The translations under genes were made by a program, and so were the position numbers. The notes beneath the pieces are model-generated. The model was not told where the DNA came from and made no database searches. It saw only the letters and a program-made list of their open reading frames with translations. This document shows, one piece after another, positions 18,499 to 31,500 of a stretch of DNA of 64,000 bases. The stretch is from Daucus carota subsp. sativus (Eukaryota > Streptophyta > Magnoliopsida > Apiales > Apiaceae), in contig NC_030388.2 of NCBI RefSeq assembly GCF_001625215.2, positions 25,718,558 through 25,782,557 on the forward strand, written 5' to 3'. Every line of letters begins with the position of its first letter. Position 1 is the stretch's first letter.

Positions 18499-18676
18499 CT
18501 AGTGTGTGCCCATGGCCACGTACTCGGCGGAATTTGATATGTTTGGGAGGTTTTGATTGGTGTGGTTGTTGTATTTGCAGGGAGTCCATCATTATTAAGA
18601 TATGAGAGCCAATCAATATTTCTCAAACTTATAAAATTCCGCGTTTAACATGTGCCCATGGGCACACACACACTAG
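18499..18676. mobile_element. 178-bp MITE, TAGTGTGTGCCCATGG ends, copy 1
   Basis: Ends CTAGTGTGTGCCCATGG and its inverse CCATGGGCACACACACACTAG (two extra bases). The core contains TTTTGATTGGTG, GTATTTGCAGGG and GAGCCAATCAA, shared with 40210-40372. It lies inside the 1.3 kb long-TIR element, so it is either a later insertion or captured DNA. Superfamily not determined. Confidence 0.65.
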
Positions 18677-19793
18677 AATATATCACATTATCATAATATT
18701 GTAGACTAAAAATGCTAAAAAAATAACATAATGTTAATAATCAACTCCAGACCTAACGTTACTGACAAAAAAATCCGAACTTAACATTAGCAACAAAAAG
18801 AAAAAATTTAGTGGTAAGTTTCTAAATACACAAAAAGTTAGGTAGCCAAAAAATCTATTTTCCCTTATATATATTATATACAATTAAAAATAAATATATA
18901 TCTTACTCTAGTACAAACTATAAAATACAAATTCGAATGCGAACCAATATTTTTAAAAGCCTACGGAGGTCTGCGGGAGAATGGACCCCAATGTGAGCCT
19001 CAGCCAGGCATAGTGGACGGGGTTCCAAGTAGGAGGGGGTGGGGTGACTTTTCGGTTTGTCCGGAGCCTCTGTGAATTCTGTATAAATGCTTTAGTGGGT
19101 TCGAGATTAATTTTTTTTATATCTATAGCTTTTTATATCTTTAGTAATGAAAGCACAAAAATTGTTTTTATTTAAATATATTTATAAAATAAAATAAACA
19201 TCGTAATACAAATATAACAAGGAAAATAATGTTCAGATGAGTTGATGAATGAAAATGGAGGCTGTTGCCTGTTGGTAGAAATTACTCGAGCACTTGAGAA
19301 ATAAGTTGAGAGGGACAAAGAGGTTGACAGTACAGGAAGATGCGATTATTGTGTGGATGCAGTTGGGCTTAACGCTTAAAGTGGAAAAAGTAATATGACA
19401 ATACAGTGTACAGTATATTCAACTCATTCTCACTCGTGTGTTCATTTTTATTACTGTACTTGTGTTAAAGCGTGTGCTGTGTTGGATCAATCACTCGCAG
19501 GTTTTTTATCTTACTCACTTTATATGTGCAAGGGGTTTCTGATCCCTGTCTGCCCTAATAATATACTCCATGTGTACATGCACACAATTAAGCTGAAGAC
19601 TCTGGATATATTTCGGTACAAGTTGGGCCGGCTTCCGGAAAGTGGGAGGAAAACGGAGGAACGGGAAGACTCGTGTTTGTTGTCAATTGTTTTTATTTAT
19701 CTAGCGTATCTTTATCTTTGGAACAAACATATCTTCTGAAAATCAAAAATAAAAAGAAATTAAGAAAAACACTTTTTTTAAACTTGTCCAAAT

Positions 19794-19873
19794 AGTCTCG
19801 CCATACACGCGAAAGTTAAAGACTAAAAAGCACAGTCTCACCGTACACGCGAAAGTTAAAGACTAAAAAGCAC
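19794..19873. repeat. Two tandem 40-bp units
   Basis: Units 19794-19833 and 19834-19873 differ at two positions and contain CACGCGAAAGTTAAAGAC. No coding content or element boundary is evident around them. Confidence 0.85.
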
Positions 19874-20332
19874 ATTTTCTTTGTTTCTTTCATTTCTTTA
19901 TATATTTTTTTATTGTTCGACACGTATTTTAAGGCGCATATAAAATATAGTTTCATAATATTTTTTTTGAAAAATTTTCCTTTTTGCATAAGAATTTAGT
20001 CAGTAAATATTTAGACAGTAAATATTTATCAGAAGAAAAATAAATTAATTAATTTGTCAAGTTATATTTTATGAGAGTATTAGAATACGTGCTGGACCCC
20101 ATCCCAATTAAAAAATTGAGGGGACGAAGGATGTATAAAAAGACTCTCATAAAAAGTACCACCAGATGTCAAGTATATGTATATAAACCTCTCCAACCTA
20201 GCTAAAATTTTGCTTAGACCGATAGAAAATACTTATAATAGAAAATATTAATTATATATATTTTGTTTATGAACCTGTAAATGTTATTTTTTAATTAGTA
20301 CAAGCTATATTGATTAACTATTTTAAAAGTAA

Positions 20333-20333
<1 letters not shown>

Positions 20334-20381
<48 letters not shown>
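20334..20381. repeat. (TTA)n microsatellite
   Basis: About 16 uninterrupted TTA units in intergenic DNA. Confidence 0.95.
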
Positions 20382-20383
<2 letters not shown>

Positions 20384-20921
20384 AAGTTAAATCGTTATAA
20401 ATAGAGAATATTGTACATCATATTGTCACAATTCACAAATAATGTCCTGATCTTTGTACAAGTCTCAGAAAGGTAGACGATTATAATCAATATCAGAATT
20501 CAACTTACAGAGAGGCTAATCAAATGTCTCATTAGAACTTATATTGTTATATAATCTTTACATTTTTAATTCAATATATGCATTAATTATATTTAATATT
20601 AAGGATTACTCCGTAACCGTATATACAGTTGTAGATGTTCTGAGCTTGCATGCTAGTTTAACAAATAAGTATAGAAAGGGGGGAAGAAATGTTAAAGGCA
20701 CGACAATCAGGGCCATGCTTGATCCATATAATGCAACATGATAAGCAAATTAGATTTAATTAGAGCCTCTTGCTACAAAATACAAAAGAAATGATAGGTA
20801 CAGTACGCAAGTCCACTGCAATGAACAAAAGTTATGGAAGATGATTCAAACACATTTTTTATTTTATAATATATATAATTATATCTTTCTGCATTATTGG
20901 TTAACCCCTATTATATTAATA

Positions 20922-21180
20922 CTCCCTCCGTCTCTTTATTCTTTTCCTATTTGGGATGTCGGTACTGTTCATAACATGAGACAAATCACTAATTTACATC
21001 TAATCTATAAAACTAAATATAGTCATGAGTGATCTTGTTAGATTCGTATTCACGAGTACTTTAATACAGTGAAGTTTTTATTTTTAATGCTACTACGAAA
21101 TGAAAGATATTAACGATTAAAAATGTGTGTTGGCAAACGTGAAAAGTACAAACAGGAAAAGTATTTAGAGACGGAGGGAG
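20922..21180. mobile_element. Stowaway MITE
   Basis: 259 bp with ends CTCCCTCCGTCTCTTTATTC and the inverse ending AGAGACGGAGGGAG, flanked by TA on both sides. This is the Stowaway (Tc1/mariner-derived) signature. Non-coding. Confidence 0.9.
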
Positions 21181-21274
21181 TATCTCCGGCCCTGCCAGAA
21201 ATACTTAAACTAATTGGTGGCTGAGGGTATAGATCCTTCATTTGGCATGCAGTGAGTGCTGACTGTATCATGTA

Positions 21275-21577
21275 CTCACTCCGTCCCTGTCAATTATTTA
21301 CATGGGAGGGGAACACGAATACCAAGACAATGTATGAAAAATGAGTAAAGTTAGATGAAAAGTGGGTAAAGTGGTGGGACCTATCAATATTTAATAATAG
21401 ATTTGAGACAGTGAAGGAAAGTAGTGGTGTAATACTAGTTTTTATTGTTAAATACTAGATAGTAGGGGAAGATAGTGGGTGTAATGATGGAAAAAACTTA
21501 CTATTTAGAGTAACGCAAAGAAATGAGAGGGACATCCCAAAATAATAACCGTAAAGAAATGAGAGGGGCAGAGGGAG
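21275..21577. mobile_element. Second Stowaway-like MITE
   Basis: About 303 bp, left end CTCACTCCGTCCCTGTCAATTA, right end GAGAGGGGCAGAGGGAG, flanked by TA (21273-21274 and 21578-21579). Ends are more diverged than the neighbouring copy 95 bp to the left, so it is older or of another subfamily. Confidence 0.8.
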
Positions 21578-21599
21578 TATATATGTAGGTTTGTCGCAT

Positions 21600-23440
21600 A
21601 TATATATATAGGTTTGGTCCGTACTTTACTGAAAATTCACAAAATTAGAAAAACAGAACGGAGCGATGTTTTATTATAAATATATATATAATAATTATTT
21701 AATATTTTTTATTCATAAAAAAATCCTTATTTTCAGGAAAGGTACATATTTAGGTATTTTTTTCCATATGTGGACCATAGTGTTGTTATTCTTTTAACTG
21801 TCAGTAAATCTCGAGAAATATTTTCGAGGGAGGAAATTAACAGATAAATCGACTCCAACAGACAATCGCGACAAAAATATTGATCTGTATAAATGCATTT
21901 GTGTGTACATAACGTGAGGGACTAGGGTTTGAGAAGTTTTACTTTTCTTTTCTTGTGAGGTTGATTAGAGTTATAGAAAATAGAAATGGCCATAAATGAA
22001 AATACCTAATATGTTTTCAATAAATCCTGTGCATGTACTTGACTCATTCAATGCTATTTTCTGTTTGGGGAACATCTAGATCGACTTATATATCTTAGTT
22101 TTCAATATGATGATGGATTTGCAACTATTAAATTAATACCAGTTCCATCGTTATAAAGGAGAGAAGTATATCGATATTTTTGTAGAACAATAATGACTAA
22201 ACATAACCTGATCGATTTCAGTTCATTTCAATTGAGAGGGGCTTTAGAAAAATATTATTTTTTTCCCAGAATAGTGACTCTTAGCTATTTTCTTTGGAAC
22301 ATAAACAACGTTTCGGTCATTTAATTGCAAATTTGAAATTTCAACCACTAAAAAGTCTTAGATAAATTCAACCACACTTGTATGTTACTATAAGATTATT
22401 ACAAAAATACATTCATATATTTAACTTTTCTAACATCTATTAGCTCTTTTTTTTTTTGTTTCAAATTAAAATCAATTATTAATTTTAAAAAAAATGTGTT
22501 AGTCAAACCTGCTTCCCCAAAATGGAAGGAAGGAGCGAGCTAGCACATTGTAGGCCAGATAGATCCAGCTGATGTTAGATACTGTATACATATAATAAAG
22601 TAATGACATATATGATAAGAGTTTCTAATTTTCAGGGCAAAAGAAATCCTAATTAAAACTGATTATATACAATTTTATAAATTATTTGGTATTTTACAAC
22701 CATTTTCATTCATTTTGGATGTAAAAATCATACAAAACCAGGCCATGTCCCAGAAGAGAAACAACAAACCCTTTCATTTTCTTCCCCAGATATTATTATC
22801 CTTACTGCTTAGTTCCCAAAAATATCAGAAGTGGAGCAGACACATATATAGTGCTAGACAAGCTGACAAGAGATTTCTATAAAGCTATCGCCCTCCTTTC
22901 CAGTTAATTTCAAAGCTCTTATATATTTTTAAGAAAATAAATAAGATGTAAATCTGAATGACAAAGATCGTTTGGTCCAAACCAAAGATGGATAAATCTT
23001 TATCTGTCCCAAACAAACAAGCCTCATATACAGTACCACTACTCTTTACTCTTTGTTCTTGACTGCAACTCTAACTTAAACTACCACTTCACTTAATTAT
23101 AAAGACAGTACCTGTGATCCCTGCACTACTAGCTACTTCCTGCTCTCATTGCATGAATATCACATTTCTTACGTTATTTTTATACAAAAAAAAAAGTTAT
23201 AGAAGAGTATATTTCACAGGAGCCTAAAATTGAGTACAAACAGTGAACGTAAACAACCTACTGATGGAGGGAGTGTGAATTTTATAATTACAGCTACAAT
23301 TAAGTAAAATTGATAAGAGAAATTAAGATATTTAGATTAATCTCCATATATAGAGGAATAAGAAACATTCATGATACATATAAGATATATAATAGAGATA
23401 ATAATATTGTTGATCATGCAAATTGATGAAAATTGCAGTA
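21600..23440. other. Intergenic and 3' flank of the ALOG gene
   Basis: AT-rich DNA without a supported gene. The stretch next to 23440 is expected to hold the ALOG gene's 3'UTR and polyadenylation signals. A fragment GATGGAGGGAGTG near 23260 may be a Stowaway remnant. Confidence 0.4.
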
Positions 23441-23442
23441 GT

Positions 23443-24045
23443 CTAACTTGGAGGAGGCAATGCAGGAGGTGCACCTTGTTGTTGTTGAAGCTGACCTGGT
23501 CTCTTCCTCTTCTTCTTCTCATAGCTGATCCCTCTCGCTTTCGACTGCGAATCGCGTACTTCACGTAGATAAAGCCTAACCGCTCTTGCCCCGAAAGGGT
23601 TCGCTTCCGGCTTGCCCCCATTTTCTTCATAGGCCGCCCGAAGGCGGCCTATGAGGGCATCCAGGCTGCCCCAAGCCTGCCTAAGCGGGCACGGGCAGGG
23701 GCCAGGGGGGTTCGGATGCCCGAAAAAGGGGCATAGCTGATTATGGACCTTGGTTTTCCCAAACTGGTCAAGGTACCGGAGGAATTCGAGGACGTGAGCG
23801 CCGCTGCACCGGGATAGTGACAGCGGAGGGCGGTGGTTGCGGAGGTATTGGCCGAAGGTGTTCCAGTCTCGGCGCTTTTGGTTCTCGTATCGGCTTAGGG
23901 TTGTTGGGGAAGATGCGGAGGAGGAGGAGGCTGAGGTCATTATTGAGTTTGTGCTTGTGGTTGTGGTCATGACCATGCTGGTTGTGTCAAGATCTGGACA
24001 GGAATTCACTTCTTGTTGGCTACCAGAGGAGTTCATGTTCATCAT
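23443..24045 (-). CDS. ALOG-domain (LIGHT-DEPENDENT SHORT HYPOCOTYLS-like) protein
   Basis: Intronless gene for a 200-residue nuclear ALOG protein, a plant family (LSH/OsG1/TAW1) that represses organ differentiation at meristem boundaries. Visible: low-complexity Ser/Thr-rich N-terminus (1-50); the ALOG core from about 51 to 178 beginning [18 protein letters not shown]; the zinc-ribbon insert with H101, C105, H110, C117 and C119 in [20 protein letters not shown]; core end [19 protein letters not shown]; nuclear localisation signal KKKRKR at 177-182; and a Gln/Pro-rich tail. The length and the 'SYEKKKRKR' tail fit the LSH3/LSH4 (OBO) subgroup, but the exact orthologue is inferred. The second in-frame Met (MNMN) is an alternative start. 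GC content is well above the flanks, as is usual for ALOG cores. Confidence 0.95.
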   Translation of the reverse strand: MMNMNSSGSQQEVNSCPDLDTTSMVMTTTTSTNSIMTSASSSSASSPTTLSRYENQKRRDWNTFGQYLRNHRPPLSLSRCSGAHVLEFLRYLDQFGKTKVHNQLCPFFGHPNPPGPCPCPLRQAWGSLDALIGRLRAAYEENGGKPEANPFGARAVRLYLREVRDSQSKARGISYEKKKRKRPGQLQQQQGAPPALPPPS

Positions 24046-24680
24046 CTCTTGCTGATTACTCGGTGAATTGGTTATGTTTAGGATGGATCAAGAATGGAGC
24101 TAGCTAGGTTATCATATTTTATAACTTAAAAGTAATAATATGAAAGATGGATGGGATGGTTTAGCCAGCTAGGAACATCTGGTTAGGATTATGTGGAACA
24201 AGGAGTAAAATTAAAAGTCTTTTTCTTGGTTCTGATCATCAGTGCTCTTTTTGAATCTTTGTTTTGATCATGCCTAGAGAAGCTAGCAAGAGAGGAGTAG
24301 AGGAAGATGGTGGTGGTCTATAATTAGCTTTGGTTTCAGAAATGTTGCAAGAGATAAGAGGAAATAACTAATAAATGTAGTCTAATAGTCCTAAGAGAGA
24401 GAGGAGAGATTTGAGGGAGAGAGATGGAGAGAAATGTGAATTTGGTAAGTGTCAAAGGGACTGGTTAGGGCTTTTGTGGAAAATAAAAAAGGTGGTTGAC
24501 AGTAAGATGGATATGATAGATAGAGACAGCAAATGGGTTAAAACCCAATGGGGAAACTTTTGCATTGATTGACAATTCAATCTGGAATGCCCATTTTACC
24601 CTCGGCTGTCTCCCTTGTGGAGAATAACTTGCAGTGTTGATTGGAGTATACTTAGAGGAAGTGATATTCAACAACAGGCA
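24046..24680 (-). promoter_or_regulatory. Upstream region of the ALOG gene
   Basis: Contains GA/CT-rich leader-like tracts (GAGAGAGAGGAGAGA near 24395), as in many plant 5'UTRs and GAGA-factor targets. The transcription start is not determined; individual sites are not assigned. Confidence 0.35.
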
Positions 24681-27600
24681 TGAACTCTGATCAGCTCAGC
24701 AATCTTTTTTATGTGTTCACAACCCATCACAAGAGTTGTTCGCATATATGCATGAGTCCATTTACACGGGTAAATAATGGTTCAGGAGATTGGCAGTTTG
24801 ATTATTTGAACCGAAAAAGCTAGGGCATGTTTAGCATTCCTTATTTTGTGAAAATATATTTAGTAAGAGGACATTAATCATATATATCCATATAATAAGG
24901 GTTAATGAAGGTTGCATATTTTAGAAAAATGTCTTTAAGGAGAAGGCGATGCATCATACGAAAATATTACTAATTATTAGAATTTTATATGTATATGTTA
25001 ATAAATTATAGATATTTTGGGTTTTTCCAAAATAATATGAGTTGCAATTTTATTTTTTTGAATACGGTACAATCATATCACTAGGTTTAACAATCATTAT
25101 TCTGTATTTTTCTAATAAGATCTAGATTTGATATAAGTTAAAAATGTTATATATTTTTATTTTACATTATAGTTAGAGAATATTTTCACTAGGTTTGATT
25201 ATTCAATTTCATTCGGATTTTGTTGGTCTTAACTCAATTAAATATTTTAGAATATCATATTGCTGCCGCGGCAACATTGTTTCGTTAAATTATAAAGCAA
25301 TTGTTTGCAATCTTCGATCAAAATTTAATTAATTTGCCCATAAAATGTTAGATAACACCGTTAATTCAGTAGAAAAATATCAAAGAGTTACATTTGTTAC
25401 ATGTTGCTTATGGATCCTCGCTGGTTGTTGGGGACGCAGGGGAAGTGGTGGTGGGTCAGGTATACAAATGAGGCCCCCACTGACCTAATTCATGAACCTT
25501 CTAAGCTTCTTTCGAAAAATTGTAGGCAGGGTCGAATTGAAGTCGAATATTCAGATTATTGAATAACTCATGTGACGCCGCTTGGCTGATATATTTCATG
25601 CGTTTTGATTAATTAAGACCAAATAATTAACGAATGACGGTTTTAAGTTACATATTTTAGTTGATAAAATTGATGGTAATGTAAAAGTTCATTATTTTAA
25701 TTAAAATATGAAAATTGCTAGGTAACTCAAAAAGCATTTTCAAAATTTTTCCCTAATGCAAGTGACAATGTATGATTACTTTTCTTCACACGACTAATAA
25801 TGAGCCCAGTATGCATATCAATCACCCAATTAAAAATAGTCATATGTCTATCATGTCATTTGCTATAACATTTTAAGAACAAATTTTAGATTACATAGCA
25901 TCCTTAAAAGAGTAATATATAGCTACTTATGTAATGACACATAATATTCGAAATTAATATTGGGACCAATCTATCACATTTAGCATATTTCAACAATTGA
26001 ATATTCCACAAAGAAGAGACATTGCTATTGAGCTAACAGAATGGTTTTAAGTGTTATATTATGACCTCTGCCTATTTGTCTTTAAACTTAATTATTTATA
26101 ATTTTAAGCTTAAAAATGTTATTATAAGCTGAAAAATGTGTTTGGATGAGTTAAAATGATGATTTATAATTCCACATGACCTAATGTAACAAATGTGAAG
26201 TTTAAAATACCTATTTAGATAATTTTAACTTATCAACTCATATATTATTAAAAATATAATAATAAATAAAAGTAATTTATGAGTGATTTCTGTTAAACTT
26301 TTTTAATTAGGTCACTGAAAAAAGTACCTCAAACTGTTAATTTCTAGCTTATTTCTAACTTCAAACGGACTTCTGATTTACACAAGCAGATATTTTTTAA
26401 GCTTTTAAGTCAAAAATGGCTAAAAAATCATATTTTAATTCCAAACAAACATGCTCTAAATTATAAATCATAATTTTGAACTCCACTAAGCAGACTTCAA
26501 ACATAACTTTGTTGCTTATGTTTCGTGTAGATTCAGTGAATACAAATTTGGACAAAACAACCAAAAATTATGAATTCCATTATAACTTTGTTGCATATGC
26601 TTCGTGTAGATTCACTAGATACAAATTTGGACCAAACAACCAACAATTAAATACATGTGAAAACAACTACACCAATCAAAACGTCCCCAGACATAAAAAA
26701 GTTAGTGCTTAGCATGTGGGACACACACTAGACAAACTCATTCTATTATTCACATTGAAACAAATCCCAAATTTCCAACCGGCCAAGCTACGTATCTGTC
26801 CTCTTGATAACCCCACCCGGGGGAGGGGTTGAGAAAACAAAACCATACAAAACTTAGATATGCACATTTAACAAGATTTACATCGTATCCGATCCGATTT
26901 ACAATAACCTTTACAAAAAATCTAAAGCTGATATCAATGATGGGGAAAAACCAACAATGGGAACAATGATTTTGTTTTGATTCCATTACTTACCAACATA
27001 AACATATGTAGATCCACAATTTTGGTAACCAGATTTGTACTAGCTACTTCTTTTTCTCCTTTCGATAAAGCAGCCGTATAACTTTAAGGGCCATATCAAG
27101 CGGGAGGCTCTTCTTGATGATGCCTCATTGCCTCCTACCATCAGGATTAGGTACTACAAAAGATATTCACAAAAAATATCAGACTGGTTTTAGAAGAATT
27201 GAGATGTGAGTCGAGAGAAATGTAAAACAAAAGCCCCCCAGGTGGGCCGTAAGAGCACATGTCCAAAGCAATGCTATATCTATAATATGATTCAAAAAAT
27301 AATAATCTAATGCAATGTTAAGCATGGATGTAAAATAGCAAAATACTACTATACTCGGCGCTAGATATAGAACAAAGTATAGACGTTAAAATAAGTGTCA
27401 CAGAAGCATGCAACATGAAAGATGGGCCAAAAATAATAATTAGAATGTACTCTACAGGAAATGTGATTTGGTTTTATTTAGAGCAACTTGCTCTTATTTT
27501 AAAACGTATAGATGTTGACATAATTCAACATGAATGATGGAGCAAAAGAAACAATTAGAAAGTAGCATACATCTTTCAAACATAAATGTGATTTGGTTTT

Positions 27601-28500
27601 ATTTACAAAACAACTTGCTCTTATTTTAAAACTCTGCATAACACACACACACACAAAAAAAAAATGGAGAGCCCTGCTGCTCATTTCCTTGTACTTGCAC
27701 AGAGAAAGGGGAATGCTAATACAATTCTAGCCTTGAGAGTCCAGAAAAAACCATTCCACAACACCCCCTATCCTCTAGTGTGCAATCAACCTTTCATGTG
27801 TAAAACTGCAGCATTTCTTCCTGACACTTAAAAAATGTTTTCGACCCAACTAATATGATTAAAGATTTTTCCCCAAAAAGAACCTGAATTGGCATCTAAG
27901 ACAGTTTATGACTATGCAGCATATGGAGATATGCATAAAAGTACATAGGATTCTCTCTACTTACTAATACCAAAGAAAGATAAGGATGAAATATTATTGA
28001 CTAAAAGCATTAAATGTATGCATAGTCGATCTGAAAATCCTATTAAACATGGGAAGGAAACTTGTAACATTGCAACAACAAGCTTATTGCAAAACTAACT
28101 TGTATGCTTTATTAATTACCGGTATAAAATTGTACAACTACATCACAACATATATACAAAGTTGTGTATGCACACATTACATTACATGTCTGTAACGTTG
28201 CGAGTTGCGACCCATATAAATGTGATTTTGTCTAAAGAACAGTTATCGAAAATTACATTTTAAACAACTATGACATTTGGAGTCTGAACTGAAGAATTGT
28301 AAAGAGACGACTCGTAGTATTAGTTTAATTGTGGTGACAACTTTGATATTCAAATGATTGACATGTTGCTAATAATAATACTTTTATATTACTCGGCAAA
28401 TATGATTTTCCCAGCTTAATTATAATGAAATACAATCATCTTCATATACTAAAACACATAGGAAGAAAAGCCTACCATTTACAGCTTCATTCAGATCTTG
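24680..28500. other. Intergenic DNA, no supported gene
   Basis: About 3.8 kb of AT-rich sequence without family-recognisable coding sequence. A 60-bp motif around 26500-26570 (TTTGTTGCTTATGTTTCGTG, GTAGATTCA, TACAAATTTGGAC) recurs diverged at 26590-26640. The part nearest 28500 is 3' flank of the E3 ligase gene. Confidence 0.4.
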
Positions 28501-28509
28501 CTCCAACAA

Positions 28510-31500
28510 TCAAACAGCATATAACCGTATCACCTGATCAATTTTGGCACGGCAAACAGGACAACCCCATTTCTTTGCTTTGATACCATTCAAACATGAC
28601 ATGCATCCAGCCATGTGACCACATGGGATACAAGCTCCCTCAACTGGGGCATCTAAACATATTACACACGATGAAGAAGCTTCATCATCTTGTTTTTTTC
28701 CAACTGCTGCAGTAGGTAAACTCTCAGTAGCTGGAGAGGACAAGTCAACAAGCGACGAATCGATTGATGGATAATGGATCGGACCAGCATCAAATTCAGC
28801 ATCTGCCATAGGTGGAGCTGAAGGGGATGGGGCTGGATTCAGACTCTCGAGTGTTGTTGGAACAAAAGACTGGATCCCACTCTGGCTATCAGAATTTCCA
28901 CTCGGAATTACTTCCTGGACTTCTGATTTACTGGTGGATCCTTTATGAGACGCAGGCAAACTAGGATCAACAGAACAGTTGTAACTGATATCATCTGTAG
29001 GAGTAGTCCCACTTGTAGACGCGTGTCCTCCTGAACCAAGTTGGCTACTAATAACCTGAGACTCCTGCATAGATGACTGAAGGGAGGCATTGATCGCCAT
29101 AGCTAGTTCCATATCTTCTTTTACTGGTGGGGCACTTACCAGGACAGTCGGTGCTTGTGGATGAAAAGCATGCACAACCTAAAAATATTTTAAAAGACAA
29201 TTTAAACCTATGCACTGTATAATTGGACCTGTTATCTGAGAACAACAATGATATGATAGATCATATTCTAATAAATTGGAAAAACTTTGTGAGTATATCA
29301 AGATATATATCAAAAAGATCGGATTCAGTCAAGTTTCTAATTCAAAAGTAAAATTTGTTAGAATTGAAAACAGTCTTTCGACTCAAAGTGTATCGCTTGG
29401 GAATCGAGAGTTTATATGATTCTTTGATAGAAGGAAATCACAAAAGAGGTGTGTTGCTGCCATTTCGTACTGCTTGTTACTTTCAAAATGGATAACCAAT
29501 AAACTACTCTAGTGCGAGAATAAGCTATATACAATATAAGTTAAGAGGATAGTCTAATATTAAAAAAATAATATAGGAATTCTCCCCATGTTTACTGCTA
29601 GCCCTAGGTCTAGAAAATTGACTAAATAAATGCAATTAAAAGAAGTTTTTACCTGGGGAATTCCCTTACAAGCATTACAAAACCGCTTCAACTGTTCTTT
29701 GTCACTCTCATCAACGGGACCAAGTTTAAGTAGTGACTCTGCAGTATAAACAATCATATAAAGTCATATATTTAATATATTAGGATAATCATGTAGTCCT
29801 TATTTTTGAAGATTTTACAGAATTGCACAATCTAATTCAAAGATGTATTGAAGAACAAGTTACTGTCATGCAGATGTGATAAGATAAAGTGGCTAGTGGC
29901 TACTGTTTCACCTTGCTTCTATTTAACTTAGAGATCAGGGAATCCATTTATGTTGACAATGAAACAAGGCAGAGGGCAAGTTTTCTACTTCCAATAGGCA
30001 AGTTCACCCAGGATTAACATTGCATACTGTATATTGGGATAGAATAGTTCATCCGCCAGCCCCACAATATATGTAGGACATATGTTTATATTGTGCAACT
30101 GTAAATTAAAAACAAAATTTGGTTTCAGCTTTTCCAGTTAGGTCAGTCTATTATAGGGTTGAGAAGTACTCTACAGTAAATGCATTAAAAAAAACTTGCA
30201 TGGCTTGTGAGCGGGAAATCTATTAAATATAGTGGAGCTGTTATAATCTAGTCACAGCTTAACCAAATGTAGCTCTGTAATCAGTTAATTTTATTATAAA
30301 CTCAATGCAATATTTGATCTCTCATCCCTTTGTTTCCCATTCTCTTCAGCATTCCTTCATCCTTAATCAGTGAATCTGCCGACTCAATTCAGAAGACTAG
30401 GAGTAAAAGATATAATTCCAACACTGCTAAATCCTAATACAGTTTAAATCTTGAATAGTTTTATATTGGCGATAGCAGCAGAAACTATGAGGGTTAATAA
30501 AAGATTAAGAATTTTTCCAATCTCATTTTTTGTTTACACAATTACACGACCCAAACCATAAGGTGCCCTCTGTTGTGTTAGACTTTTGACAGTAATTTGA
30601 TATGGTAGATTGTCTTAAGGCTGTGGAGGGAATGAGTCCCACACTAACAGATCAAATCAAGGTTTCTCTATCATCAAATACCTCATAGCACCATGACTAT
30701 CTTTATCTCCCACCAAACTAGTTCAAGCTTATCACTCATGTGTTCCCAGGACCCTCCTCCAACCTGTCGCATTTTCTTATTAGACTGCTAGGGTTTATAT
30801 TTCTTAATCAGGACTCTAACACAAATGCAAAAATAGACTAATTTCATGATGTTTACACATTTCCCCTTCAGAGAGGAATGATACTGTATATCATTAACCT
30901 TTAGTAACCAAGGATCTGCATTATGGGAACATGCGTGTGCATTAAGATTATGATGAAGAAGTGATGAAAATTACTGTTGTTGGATATATCGGAAATGACC
31001 ACTGAAGAATCAGCCTGGTTATATTTTGGTTCCTCCAAATTGGCTTTCCATAATGCTATAGTGGTTCGAGGCTGTGCATCCTGTTTGATTCAAAAGTGCC
31101 AAAAAGTTAATATTATGATTTCAAGAAAGGATACAATTTTCAACAAATTAGAGAAGAACGAATAGTAAGGACCTCTATAAAGACAACATAAATTTAGGAA
31201 ATAACATCTTAATATTAATCGAAGAATAAGGAGTACCGAGTACCTGAGGACTGACATATATTGCAAGTTCCAACTTCAATGGCCTTGTGAAATTACGTGA
31301 ACCACATGGCAATATAACAACCCAACTGCACATATGCCATTGCCAAAAGAATGAGTTAACAATTGCAATAATCGGCACAGAAAAATTATACAACATAGCC
31401 TTTAAAATATAGACTGAGATATCTTAACAAGAATTCAGCTAATATTTTTCTAATATACCACCTATAATGCAGAATGTATAGAATAAATAGAGAAATAATC

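Larger units (their letters stand above)
17567..18864. mobile_element. Long-TIR non-autonomous DNA transposon (possible Mutator-like)
   Basis: About 1.3 kb bounded by roughly 120-bp inverted repeats. The left arm starts GAAAATAGATTTTTTCG and includes stretches reading CTTTTTGTCACTAATATT and CACCAACGTTAGGTTCGGA; the right arm at about 18745-18864 is its inverse. Both sides carry the AT-rich string ATATATATTATATA, compatible with a 9-11 bp duplication as in Mutator-like elements, though low complexity weakens this. No transposase is present. The interior holds at least two smaller elements (17791-18031 and 18499-18676). Confidence 0.65.
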
